NCBI RefSeq assembly: GCF_021531665.1
Contig: NZ_JADYUH010000007.1
Span: forward strand, 1 to 63,644
Reading direction: 5' to 3'
DNA: 63,644 nucleotides
Source: Prevotellamassilia timonensis
Lineage (GTDB): Bacteria; Bacteroidota; Bacteroidia; Bacteroidales; Bacteroidaceae
The translations under genes and the position numbers were made by a program. Shown here piece by piece: positions 53,305 to 61,383 of this stretch (positions within the stretch are counted from its first letter, which is position 1; every line of letters begins with the position of its first letter). Under the pieces are notes generated by a model. The model ran no database searches. It worked only from the letters and a program-made list of their open reading frames with translations, and was not told where the DNA came from.

Positions 53305-55443
53305 ATGAAAAAAATCCTTCTCTCCCTCCTCGTGGTGCTCGGCTTTGCGACACAAGTACGTGCCGACGAGGGAATGTGGTTCCTCAAAATGATGGAGGAG
53401 CAACATCTTGAAGACTCCCTCCGCAAGGCGGGACTCCAACTGCCGGCTTCGGCGCTCTACAACGAAAACGGACCCTCGCTGCGCGACTGCATCGGCATCT
53501 TCGGCGGCGGCTGCACCGGAGAAATCGTCAGCCCCGATGGACTGGTCTTCACCAACCACCATTGCGGATTCTCCTACGTCCACGAGATGTCCGACCTGAA
53601 TCACAACTACATCAAGGACGGCTTCTTCGCACAAAGCCGAAGCGAAGAACTTCGCTCCCCCGAGAGCCTCACCTTCACCTTCATCATCGGCATTGAAGAT
53701 GTCACGGAGCAAATCCGGAAAGAAGGCGCCAAGCAGAAGAAGGACATCTACACCATGCAGAGCCAACGCTTCCTTGAACCCATCGCCAAAAAAATGCTGA
53801 AAAAAGGAAAGTACAAGAAGACCAAAGGCGTCACCGCTGAAATCTATCCCTTCTACGCCGCCAACCGCTTCTATCTTTTCTACGAACAAACCTATCTTGA
53901 CGTGCGTCTCGTTGCCACGCCGCCCAACAACGTCGGACAGTTCGGCGGAAACACCGACAACTGGATGTGGCCGCGCCAAAACGCGGACTTCGCCGTCTTC
54001 CGCATCTACGCAGACAAAGACGGACAGCCTGCCCCCTACTCTGCCGACAACGTCCCTCTTCACCGAGAAAAATTCCTGCCCATCTCCCTCAAAGGAGTCA
54101 AGGAAAACGACTACACCATGATTATGGGATTCCCCGGCAGAACAAGCCGCTATCTCACCGCCTCTCAAGTCAAACTGCGCACACAAGACTCCAACGCGCC
54201 CATTGTCGCTGCCGGAAACCCGCTGCTTGACTACTACAAGAAACTCATGGACCAAAGCGATGCCATGCGCCTCAAGATTGAAGACCAGCACTTTGGCTAC
54301 GGCAACATGATTAAGAACTACGGCGGCATGAACGAAAGCGTCGAAAAGGTGCGCCTCCTCGACGACAAAGCCAAAGAAGAGACTGCTTTCCGTGCCTTCG
54401 CCAAAAAGAGCGGCGTGAAAGAATATGAAAACATCATCGACCGCATCGACTCTCTCTGCGAAGCCACAAAAGATGCCATCCACGACTTCAATCTCGCCTT
54501 CATGGCACTCAACGCCGGATTCACACACCTCGACACGGAGTGCGTGGATGCCTACGTCAAAGCAGTCAAAAGCGGCGACAAGGATGCGATTGAAGAGGCT
54601 GCCACAAAACTCCGCAATGGCTGCGCCGAAAACTGCTCCGCCCTCAACGCCGAAATCGACCGCGGAGCCGCAGAAATCCTGCTCCCCATCTTCTTCAAAG
54701 AGAAAAGAATCAAGGACTGCCCCGACGTGCTCTCTGCCGACATGGACTTCAAAGCCTTTGCCCGGAAAATGTATGTGGAAAGCGTCTTCACCGACAGCGC
54801 GCGCCTCGCAAAAGCCATTGAAACAGCCGACACCACCGCACTCAAAAACGACCTCCTCTATCGCGCCACCTTCTCCTTTGGAAAATACGCCAACCGTCTC
54901 CGTCAGGCACAAGGCGACCGCAGTGCCGCAGCGGAACTGAACCACATCTACGTCCGCGGACTTTGTGAGATGTATGGTTGGACGAAAGCACCCGACGCGA
55001 ACTTCACCATGCGCATGACCTACGGTCACATCTGCGACCTCAAACCCCGCGATGCCGTGCGCTATGACTGGCGCACTGTGCTCGACGGCATGTTTGAGAA
55101 GGAGAGCAAAACGGAGAGCGACTATTTCATCAATGAAAAACTCCGAAAACTCTACCTCGCCAAAGACTTCGGACCCTACGCCCGCGAAGACGGAAAACTG
55201 CCCACCTGCTTCCTCTCCAACAACGACATCACGGGCGGAAACTCCGGCTCGGCAGTACTGAACAACAAGGGCGAACTCATCGGTCTTGCCTTTGACGGAA
55301 ACATCGAAAGCCTCAGCAGTGACCTCAAGTTCAACCCGCAACTCCAACGTTGCATCAACGTCGATGTGCGTTTCATCCTCTTCATCCTCGACAAATTCGG
55401 CGGCAGCAAATACCTGCTCGACGAACTGGAACTGAGAAAGTGA
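53305..55443 (+). CDS. dpp7: S46 family dipeptidyl-peptidase, DPP7 type
   Basis: Periplasmic serine exopeptidase releasing dipeptides from the N-terminus of oligopeptides. 712 residues, the same as P. gingivalis DPP7: signal peptide 1-20, catalytic His in VFTNHHCGF, Asp in the WMWPRQNADFAVFRIYAD region, and Ser647 in GGNSGSAV. The specificity residue 18 positions after the Ser is Gly665 (LAFDGN), as in DPP7, which prefers hydrophobic P1 residues; DPP11, which prefers Asp/Glu, has Arg there. It is monocistronic with a strong terminator. Supports growth on peptides. Confidence 0.94.
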   Translation: MKKILLSLLVVLGFATQVRADEGMWFLKMMEEQHLEDSLRKAGLQLPASALYNENGPSLRDCIGIFGGGCTGEIVSPDGLVFTNHHCGFSYVHEMSDLNHNYIKDGFFAQSRSEELRSPESLTFTFIIGIEDVTEQIRKEGAKQKKDIYTMQSQRFLEPIAKKMLKKGKYKKTKGVTAEIYPFYAANRFYLFYEQTYLDVRLVATPPNNVGQFGGNTDNWMWPRQNADFAVFRIYADKDGQPAPYSADNVPLHREKFLPISLKGVKENDYTMIMGFPGRTSRYLTASQVKLRTQDSNAPIVAAGNPLLDYYKKLMDQSDAMRLKIEDQHFGYGNMIKNYGGMNESVEKVRLLDDKAKEETAFRAFAKKSGVKEYENIIDRIDSLCEATKDAIHDFNLAFMALNAGFTHLDTECVDAYVKAVKSGDKDAIEEAATKLRNGCAENCSALNAEIDRGAAEILLPIFFKEKRIKDCPDVLSADMDFKAFARKMYVESVFTDSARLAKAIETADTTALKNDLLYRATFSFGKYANRLRQAQGDRSAAAELNHIYVRGLCEMYGWTKAPDANFTMRMTYGHICDLKPRDAVRYDWRTVLDGMFEKESKTESDYFINEKLRKLYLAKDFGPYAREDGKLPTCFLSNNDITGGNSGSAVLNNKGELIGLAFDGNIESLSSDLKFNPQLQRCINVDVRFILFILDKFGGSKYLLDELELRK

Positions 55444-55472
55444 AGAATCCACCAGACAAGTTCCCAAAAACC

Positions 55473-55510
55473 AAACCCCGATGACGAGAAATCATCGGGG
55501 TTTGTTTTTT
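55473..55510 (+). terminator. Rho-independent terminator after DPP7
   Basis: AAACCCCGATGA pairs perfectly with TCATCGGGGTTT around a 7-base loop (55485-55491), followed by GTTTTTT. Strong and possibly used from both sides, as rfbB converges. Confidence 0.92.
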
Positions 55511-55604
55511 GTATCGAAATAATAGCGTCCGGAAAATAATTGGAAAATGCGTCAGAACAGCTGGGGAGCGAGGCTCCGGGGGAGCGTTCTAAGCCCAAAG
55601 CCTC

Positions 55605-56744
55605 TTATTTCTTTCCGTACATTTGTTCGTAGTACTGCTGATAGTTCTCACCGCTGACGGCTTCCACCCAAGAGTGGTTGTCCAAATACCAGCGAATGGT
55701 CTTGACGATGCCCTCTTCGAACGGTGTTTCGGGGAACCATCCGAGATCCTCCTTGATGCGCGTCGGGTCAATGCCGTAGCGTTGGTCGTGACCGAGTCGG
55801 TCTTTGACGAAGGTGATGAGGTCCTCGTTAATCCAATCGATGTCAATGTTTCCCTCTGCGTCGCACACGGGTTTCTTGATGAGACTGCGATAGGCAGGTT
55901 CCTCCTGCATGATTTGGCGGATGGTCTGAATGACGGTGCGCACAATCTGAATGTTCTGACGCTCGTTGTGACCGCCGACATTATAGATTTTTCCCTCTTC
56001 GCCGGAGTTTATGACCATGTCAATGGCTTTGCAATGGTCTTCGACATAGAGCCAGTCGCGAATGTTCTCTCCTTTTCCATAAACGGGGAGTTTCTTACCC
56101 TGAAGAATGTTGTGAATCAGCAGGGGAATGAGTTTTTCCGGGAACTGATAAGGTCCGTAGTTGTTGGAGCAGCGAGTGATGCTGACGGGCATGTGATAGG
56201 TGTCGTGATATGCGCAGACGAAGTGGTCGGCAGAGGTTTTGGAAGCACTGTAGGGGGAATGCGGGCAGAGCGGCGTCTGTTCCGTGAAATATCCCTCTGC
56301 GCCCAGTGAGCCATAGACTTCATCTGTGGAAACCTGGTGGAAACGCACACCGCTTCGCCAAGTAGGATAGCCGGCTGCATCGCGTCCCATGACCCATGCG
56401 GCGCGAGCGGCGTCGAGCAGACACTGCGTACCGAGGATGTTGGTCTGAAGGAAGAGTTGCGGGTTTTCGATGCTGCGATCCACGTGGCTTTCTGCTGCAA
56501 AGTTCACCACCACGTCAAAGCGGTGGTCGGCGAAGAGACGGTCGATGAGCGCGCGGTCGCAGATGTCGCCTTTGACAAAGAAGCAGCGCGTGTTGTCAAT
56601 GTCGTTGGCAATGGTGCCGAGATAGCCGGCATAGGTGAGGAGGTCAAGCACCACGACCTTAATGTCGGAGTGTTTCTTGAGAATGTACTTCACGTAGTTG
56701 GCTCCGATGAAACCGGCGCCTCCGGTGACGAGATAAGTTTTCAT
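55605..56744 (-). CDS. rfbB: dTDP-glucose 4,6-dehydratase
   Basis: Converts dTDP-glucose to dTDP-4-keto-6-deoxyglucose, an early step toward dTDP-rhamnose for surface glycans. The 379-residue extended SDR has the Rossmann motif VTGGAGFIGANY at 6-17, the catalytic YSASK in CPHSPYSASKTSADHFV, VSTDEVYG and NNYGPYQFPEKLIP. Start at 56744 (MKTYLVTGGAG); the frame continues upstream a little. No other rfb genes are adjacent; the accessory region begins directly upstream. Confidence 0.95.
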   Translation of the reverse strand: MKTYLVTGGAGFIGANYVKYILKKHSDIKVVVLDLLTYAGYLGTIANDIDNTRCFFVKGDICDRALIDRLFADHRFDVVVNFAAESHVDRSIENPQLFLQTNILGTQCLLDAARAAWVMGRDAAGYPTWRSGVRFHQVSTDEVYGSLGAEGYFTEQTPLCPHSPYSASKTSADHFVCAYHDTYHMPVSITRCSNNYGPYQFPEKLIPLLIHNILQGKKLPVYGKGENIRDWLYVEDHCKAIDMVINSGEEGKIYNVGGHNERQNIQIVRTVIQTIRQIMQEEPAYRSLIKKPVCDAEGNIDIDWINEDLITFVKDRLGHDQRYGIDPTRIKEDLGWFPETPFEEGIVKTIRWYLDNHSWVEAVSGENYQQYYEQMYGKK

Positions 56745-56810
56745 GAATCTACCTTTTTGAAGGGTGAGAGGCGGAAAAGTGGAGACCAATCCGCCATGAA
56801 TGTTTCAATT

Positions 56811-56990
56811 TCACTGCGAAGATAGTGCAAAACGCGTGACTGTCCTAAACTTTTTCCTTTTTTCTCGCAAACACGCTGCGAGAACGCATCTGATTGGAGG
56901 AATTTCCATGAGGCAAATGTGAGGTGAGGGAATGTCAAACTGGGGCTAATGCTGACTTACCCTTCGGTCCTCGAGCTAAACCTTCCTAAC
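56811..56990. repeat. rfbB-leader repeat, copy 1 (with rfbB promoter)
   Basis: About 180 bases from CACTGCGAAGATAGTGCA to CCTTCCTAACA. On the minus strand it contains a -7 box TATCTTCG (56825-56818) in the correct place for rfbB, 74 bases before its ATG. Direct copies follow at 58252-58431 and 58816-58950 with over 90 percent similarity by eye. The right edge coincides with the break in the DpnI-like fragment. Confidence 0.85.
56818..56825 (-). promoter_or_regulatory. Likely rfbB promoter, -7 box
   Basis: TATCTTCG on the minus strand, TAnnTTCG type, with GTTTA about 21 bases upstream as a possible -33 element. The same box exists in the two downstream copies of this segment. Confidence 0.55.
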
Positions 56991-57132
56991 AAGGCTCAGC
57001 TCGCCTAATAGTTACTTCACCACAAATAGGGCAATACATGTTGCGTGCCAACCAATCTTCAGTCAGTACTCTTGCTATTTGGCTAGCACTTTTGTAACCT
57101 TCTGCTAATGATGTGTTGAGTCTCAAATCCAT
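56986..57132 (-). pseudogene. N-terminal fragment of a DpnI-like restriction endonuclease
   Basis: 48 residues: MDLRLNTSLAEGYKSASQIA, then RVLTEDWLARNMYCPICGE. From memory DpnI begins MELHFNLELVETYKSNSQKA and continues RILTEDWV, with CPNC; the likeness is strong over about 40 residues. DpnI cuts methylated GATC. The catalytic domain and the second zinc-ribbon half are missing: the frame breaks exactly at the rfbB-leader repeat (56990). No methylase is adjacent. It starts 4 bases before the KilA-N stop, so the two were probably one unit. Confidence 0.75.
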
Positions 57133-57135
57133 CTC

Positions 57136-57957
57136 TTACTTCAAATATTTACGGTTTTCAGATTCTTCAAGCACCTTCATCTGCTGAATTGCCACTTGAT
57201 TTAGTTTGACAAGTCTCTCTGTCTGCGGCATGCCATCGTTGATAAACACAGCATTCAAGTTCTCCATGTTTGAGAGACAAATGAGTTCGTTGATGGTTGC
57301 ATAGTCGCGTATGTTGCCTTTCTTGTCGGGATTTGCATCGCGCCACTCTTTTGCTGTCATACCGAACATAGCAACATTCAAGACATCAGCTTCCTCTGCA
57401 TAGATGAGCGATTTGTGATAAGCATCAATTTCTTCTGGCACGATATTCTGTTTGATGGCATCAGTGTGAATGCGATAGTTAAGTTTTGAGAGTTCACGCT
57501 TAACTGACCATCCGATTAGCTTTTGTTCCTCTTCCTTGAGACGCTGGAATTCTTTGACTAGATAAAGTTTGAATTCCACAGAAATCCAAGAAGCAAATTC
57601 AAAGGCAATATCAGTGCGAGCGTAAGTACCTCCGTAACGTCCAGCCATAGCTACAAGTCCTTTTGCATTGGTCGCCTCAATCCATCTTGATGGCGACATT
57701 GTGAAGGCATTGAGTCCTGCCTCTTTTCTAAACCCCTCGAATTCGAGGGGGTTAAAACTTGGATTGAATAGTTGTTCCCAAATACCCAGGAATTCTATCG
57801 TGTTGCGATTGCGCATCCAATTTGCTATTACACCATTTGGGTCACCACTATTTTTCTGGCGTGCAATATCTGTAATACAAACAAAGTCCTCTCCTTCGTG
57901 TTTAATTGTACGAACTGTTGTGTCCTTTACGTCTATATTTGTAACCTTCTTTGCCAT
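57136..57957 (-). CDS. KilA-N domain protein
   Basis: 273 residues. The N-terminal ~110 residues (VCITDIARQKNSGDPNGVIANWMRNRNTIEFLGIWEQLFNP ... EATNAKGLVAMAGRYGGTYARTDIAFEFASWISVEFKLYLVKEFQRLKEEE) are a KilA-N DNA-binding domain found in phage and mobile-element proteins; the rest is a C-terminal region typical of Bacteroides members, without a known catalytic motif. AT-rich, unlike the core genes, and flanked by repeat copy 1 and an IS end, so horizontally acquired. Probably a regulator or part of a defence/phage module. Confidence 0.88.
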   Translation of the reverse strand: MAKKVTNIDVKDTTVRTIKHEGEDFVCITDIARQKNSGDPNGVIANWMRNRNTIEFLGIWEQLFNPSFNPLEFEGFRKEAGLNAFTMSPSRWIEATNAKGLVAMAGRYGGTYARTDIAFEFASWISVEFKLYLVKEFQRLKEEEQKLIGWSVKRELSKLNYRIHTDAIKQNIVPEEIDAYHKSLIYAEEADVLNVAMFGMTAKEWRDANPDKKGNIRDYATINELICLSNMENLNAVFINDGMPQTERLVKLNQVAIQQMKVLEESENRKYLK

Positions 57958-57978
57958 AATCAGTTGATGTTATAGTTC

Positions 57979-58262
57979 AATACTTCGTTAATTTTCAGTT
58001 TATAGACTCATTTATAATATGTTACGTCATATACACAGCACCTCCGACAAAAACTTATACACCTGTCAGACGACCATAAACAACGATTACTAAGATAGAT
58101 GAGAATAGCCTAAGAGACCGAAAACAAGCGTTTTAAAAATTTGATAAGCCGCTAATAATTAGCAAATCAACAGTCATCACACAAACCAATTTGCCAATGG
58201 AATTTCAGCCACTTGACCAGCTCACCAAGATCATCAATGATGCCCTTAATGGCACTGCGAAG
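57979..58262 (+). mobile_element. Left-end fragment of an IS4-type element (copy A)
   Basis: From AATACTTCGTTA to the start of a transposase frame (ATG at 58197; reads MEFQPLDQLTKIINDALNGTA). It matches 60551-60840 closely by eye over about 280 bases. The transposase breaks at CACTGCGAAG, a sequence shared with the rfbB-leader repeat that starts there (58252), suggesting recombination at short homology. Confidence 0.8.
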
Positions 58263-58431
58263 ATAGTGCAGAACGCGTGACTGTCCTAAACTTTTTCCTT
58301 TTTTCTCGCAAACACGCTGCGAGAACGCATCTGTTTAGAGGAATTCAATGAGGCAAATGTGAGGTGATGGAATGTCAAACTTGGACTAATGCTGACTTAC
58401 CCTTCGGTCGTCGAACTAAACCTTCCTAACA
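58252..58431. repeat. rfbB-leader repeat, copy 2
   Basis: Same segment and orientation as copy 1 (CACTGCGAAGATAGTGCA ... CCTTCCTAACA), including TATCTTCG on the minus strand. Joined on the left to the IS fragment and on the right to a hairpin-containing stretch unrelated to copy 1's neighbour. Confidence 0.85.
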
Positions 58432-58462
58432 TGGCTTGTGGGATTCATTTTGGGAACAACAA

Positions 58463-58502
58463 ACCCACTGACAATCGGCATTGCTGCTAAAAATCAGTGG
58501 GT
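58463..58502. terminator. Hairpin ACCCACTGA/TCAGTGGGT
   Basis: Perfect 9-bp arms (58463-58471, 58494-58502) with a 22-base loop, between copy 2 of the leader repeat and the DUF1016 fragment. On the minus strand TTTGTTGTT follows, so it may end transcription of the fragment; its size would also suit a recombination-site stem, but nothing else supports that. Confidence 0.45.
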
Positions 58503-58539
58503 CTGCTTATTCTGTTGTCAATCTTAATAAGATGAATAA

Positions 58540-58803
58540 TTATAACTGCATCTCCAACTTGTCTTCACATTTGAGCAGTTCAAAGTAGTGACTCCATGTC
58601 AATTGGTGAGACAGTGTCTCACATTTTGGGAATACCAAATACAATTTGCGCATATACGTAAAGTTTGATTGACTAAAACCTTTTCCTTTCAGTAGAGTCA
58701 GATCCTTGGACAGATTAATCAACAATTTGTCTCCATATTTAGCTTTGGCATTGCCACCTTGTTCAAACTCCACGATAAAAACTATCCTGGTCGAATACGC
58801 CAT
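58540..58803 (-). pseudogene. DUF1016 (YhcG-type) nuclease fragment
   Basis: 87 residues: IVEFEQGGNAKAKYGDKLLINLSKDLTLLKGKGFSQSNFTYMRKLYLVFPKCETLSHQLTWSHYFELLKCEDKLEMQ. This is the N-terminal helical part of DUF1016/YhcG proteins, which normally run to about 350 residues with a PD-(D/E)xK nuclease domain. Here the start is replaced (MAYSTRIVF) and the nuclease domain is gone. YhcG-type proteins often travel with restriction-modification loci. Sits between leader-repeat copies 2 and 3. Confidence 0.75.
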
Positions 58804-58815
58804 TCTGCTTCAATT

Positions 58816-58950
58816 TCACTGCGAAGATAGTGCAGAACGCGTGACTGTCCTAAACTTTTTTCCTTTTTCTCGCAAACACGCTGCGAGAACACGTCTGATT
58901 GGAGGAATTTCATGAGGCAAATGTGAGGGGATGGAATGTCAAACTTGGAC
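58816..58950. repeat. rfbB-leader repeat, copy 3 (partial)
   Basis: About 135 bases, CACTGCGAAGATAGTGCA to AATGTCAAACTTGGAC, lacking the last ~45 bases of copies 1 and 2. The preceding CTTCAATTT resembles the native rfbB context (GTTTCAATTT) better than copy 2 does. Confidence 0.82.
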
Positions 58951-59041
58951 AAGTGTACTTGTTGTAATCAAAAGCCTTATTAAAAAACTCTTCTATGGAG
59001 TGGAGCATTTTTATAGCATCTGGAGATGGTTTTGTCAACAT
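58910..59041 (-). pseudogene. Truncated gene running into leader-repeat copy 3
   Basis: Frame of 43 residues, MLTKPSPDAIKMLHSIEEFF then NKAFDYNKYTC, whose last dozen residues come from the repeat. Looks like the N-terminus of a gene cut off at the repeat boundary (58950). Not recognised. Confidence 0.4.
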
Positions 59042-59077
59042 ATGAAAGAGTTTGGTATTGTATAGTTCTTGAAATTG

Positions 59078-59341
59078 TTAATCGTAGATATCCAAAGAAC
59101 TGTAAAAATCCTGAAAAGCCTCATACCGTTCACCATCTAGTAAAAGATATGATTTTCCAATCAGGCTATTGTCATCAAAAAGCCATGCCAACAACTTTGG
59201 ATTCGACTCTAATTGTTCCATTAAGTATCCTTGTGGATCGGTATAATCGCAATGTTGTGTGTACATTGAACAAATCTGATTTCTTTTAAAATTCACATTT
59301 GGAATACAATCAATCTCAGCCTGAGTTGCATATTTTCTCAT
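59078..59341 (-). CDS. Unrecognised 87-residue protein
   Basis: MRKYATQAEIDCIPNVNFKR..., acidic C-terminal half (WLFDDNSLIGKSYLLLDGERYEAFQDFYSSLDIYD), no membrane helix, no motif I know. AT-rich codon use shared with the next two genes. Lies 35 bases after the 214-residue gene on the same strand, so co-transcribed. Size and acidity would suit an immunity or accessory protein (speculative). Confidence 0.5.
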   Translation of the reverse strand: MRKYATQAEIDCIPNVNFKRNQICSMYTQHCDYTDPQGYLMEQLESNPKLLAWLFDDNSLIGKSYLLLDGERYEAFQDFYSSLDIYD

Positions 59342-59376
59342 AAATACGTATTTTAAGCAGGGTGTTATAACTAATG

Positions 59377-60021
59377 TTATATATTAACAAACGTTATATC
59401 ATTTTCTTTTAGATAATTTGTTATGCCCTGATATAAAGGGATAGCTTCTTTTCTAAATGGGTCATTGGCCAAAAGTTCATCCATGTCATCACTAAGTTCT
59501 TCATACCATTGTGACAACTCTTCCATCCAAAACCCTTTTTTCTTTGCTGTAAGCATCAGGGTTAATTCCAAACCTTTAGCAGCATTCAACGAACGTTGAT
59601 TGTCAATAGGTCTTCCCATGATTTTATTCATTCTTTCAGGCGCAAAAGGATTAGTGTCAACGATGAATTTCGCAAATTCATTGCGTCCATAATGGAGAAG
59701 AGTAATAAATGTTGGCCAATTCCTATCATTAAACATGCCAGTTTCAAGTTGATGCATATAAAGATAATACGAGGTTGCAAACACAAGATTGCGGACATTA
59801 ATATCTTTGTACGTAGGATAATCAGAGGAGAACTGACAAGTAAGAATACTTGATATGGCAATTGATAATTTCTCTTCGTTTGCACAATTTATGAGAATTA
59901 CCGGATTTTCGATAATGCAGGAAAGCAAGTCCTTTATTGAACTCACTGTTGCAACGTCGTTAAGATCTGCACTTGCTTTCATGTTTGAAAGGCATGTGTT
60001 TAGGACTTCGTTAATATTCAT
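59377..60021 (-). CDS. Unrecognised 214-residue protein
   Basis: Soluble, largely helical by eye, starting MNINEVLNTCLSNMKASADL, with PTYKDINVRNLVFATSYYLYMHQLE, NWPTFITLLHYGRNEFAKFIVDTNPFAPERMNKIMGRP and an acidic WYEELSDDMDELL near the end. No family recognised. Middle gene of a minus-strand set (109, 214 and 87 residues) with gaps of 15 and 35 bases. Confidence 0.6.
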   Translation of the reverse strand: MNINEVLNTCLSNMKASADLNDVATVSSIKDLLSCIIENPVILINCANEEKLSIAISSILTCQFSSDYPTYKDINVRNLVFATSYYLYMHQLETGMFNDRNWPTFITLLHYGRNEFAKFIVDTNPFAPERMNKIMGRPIDNQRSLNAAKGLELTLMLTAKKKGFWMEELSQWYEELSDDMDELLANDPFRKEAIPLYQGITNYLKENDITFVNI

Positions 60022-60036
60022 AGTAACACATATTAA

Positions 60037-60366
60037 TTAAAAATATCTACCATCAAGATGAATCTTTCTGACCCGGCCATCTGCTAAACCAGTTACTGTA
60101 TTGTAGTGGTTCCTTGGTGACCAGTAATCCATATTAAGAACATCTCTTTTCAATTCCTCATATAATGAACTATCCATCACTGTAAGGAATATCTCTGAAT
60201 TTTCATTCTCTGTAATATCGCATGTCATTCCATCTGCTCTGTTAGCAGCAAATGCGATACATTCTCCAATACCCTCAAAAAAGGTTGTTGAGAGACGTAC
60301 AGGAAGGTATTTGATAGCTTTTTGAAATTGCCAGTCAATAGTCGTATCGTTTATATTGATTTGCAT
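60037..60366 (-). CDS. Unrecognised 109-residue protein
   Basis: MQININDTTIDWQFQKAIKYLP, then beta-rich sequence and a C-terminal NHYNTVTGLADGRVRKIHLDGRYF. No known motif. First intact gene of the unknown set, 12 bases after the stop of a truncated gene (60379-60549). Confidence 0.55.
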   Translation of the reverse strand: MQININDTTIDWQFQKAIKYLPVRLSTTFFEGIGECIAFAANRADGMTCDITENENSEIFLTVMDSSLYEELKRDVLNMDYWSPRNHYNTVTGLADGRVRKIHLDGRYF

Positions 60367-60378
60367 AGTTGTTGGGGG

Positions 60379-60549
60379 TTACATTATTATACCAAATGAA
60401 GAAAAACCTCTTAAATCGTCACAATATTCATCATGCATTACACTTAGGTATTTCTTCCCCATTTCACAGGCCTTCATGTTTGCATCTTTGAAAGCGTCTT
60501 GGGCTCTTGTTAGTTGTATCAGATAGTATTTGATACATTTATAAATCAT
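60379..60549 (-). pseudogene. C-terminal remnant of a gene broken by an IS left end
   Basis: 56 residues, MIYKCIKYYLIQLTRAQDAF, then KDANMKACEMGKKYL and ending SSFGIIM. The frame begins exactly where the IS-type left end starts (60550), so the Met is probably fortuitous and the original gene continued upstream. Helical, unrecognised. Too short to be annotated by size alone, but in line with its neighbours. Confidence 0.45.
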
Positions 60550-60550
60550 C

Positions 60551-61365
60551 AATACTTCGTTACTTTTTAGTTTATAGATTCATTTATAATATGTTACATC
60601 ATATATACAGCACCTCTGACAGAAACTTGTACACGTGTCAGACGGCCATAAACAACGATTCTTAAAATAGATGGGAATAACAGTCTAAGAGACCGAAAAC
60701 AAGCGTATTAAAAAATAAGTCAAGCCACTAACAGTCAGTAAATTAACAGTCTTCTCACAAACCAATTTGCTAATGGAAATTCAGCCACTTGCACAGCCCA
60801 CCAAGATCATCAATGATGCCCTTAATGACACTGCAAAGTTACACAAGAGTTTCAAAACTTTCTTCGTCACTACTTCAATTCTTTTCCTAAGCATGACGAA
60901 ACATAAGAATTTCACACAAATGGCACTGTTCAGCGACTGCAGTGAGAGCCGTTTCAGACAGAACTTCCGGAAAAAGTTTGACTGAGTGAGATATAACCTT
61001 GCGTACTGCAGGGAGAAACTCCGCCACAGGATTGCCATCGCCTTCGATCCGAGCTACATTCCCAAGTTAGGGATTGAGTATCTTTACCGCGATGCAAAGC
61101 AGTTTACCGGGCTCACCCATTGCCAGTCACGGAAGAGGGAATCACTGGATTTTGCGTTCAACATGTCACTCTCCTCTATCAACGTGGCGAGTTTTTTCCC
61201 GGAGCTGCGGCATGAATCTTTCTGTCTCTAAATGTAAAGACGCTGATTAATAATGCGGATATGATACAGAGATTTATTCGCATGTCTGGAAAGCGCCTAC
61301 ACAGGCTATTAAATACCAACGATTTCAAAGAACTCTTATATTATGGCGTCTCGGACGCTGCGTGA
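60551..61365 (+). mobile_element. IS4-type element remnant with deleted transposase (copy B)
   Basis: Left end at about 60551 (AATACTTCGTTACTTTTTAG), ~220-base leader, then transposase pieces: residues from ATG 60773 (MEIQPLAQPTKIINDALNDTAKLHKSFKTFF) stop at 60985; a shifted piece reads LRHRIAIAFDPSYIPK directly joined to LGIEYLYRDAKQFTGLTHCQSR (the YREK-like region), so most of the catalytic centre is deleted; a third frame ends KRLHRLLNTNDFKELLYYGVSDAA with a stop at 61365. Inactive. The family is judged from the DPSY and EYLYRDAKQ motifs. Confidence 0.8.
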
Positions 61366-61383
61366 TTCTTCAGATTTCAACGA

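Noticed and set aside
53290-55467. 725-residue minus-strand frame opposite the DPP7 gene
   Set aside because: Shadow caused by codon bias of the S46 peptidase; composition (Val/Phe/Glu-rich without motifs) is typical of antisense frames.
56741-56938. 65-residue minus-strand frame over leader-repeat copy 1
   Set aside because: It covers the rfbB promoter and is not kept in frame in the other copies.
58463-58502. Integron attC-like site
   Set aside because: One simple stem without the conserved R boxes; no integrase in the window.
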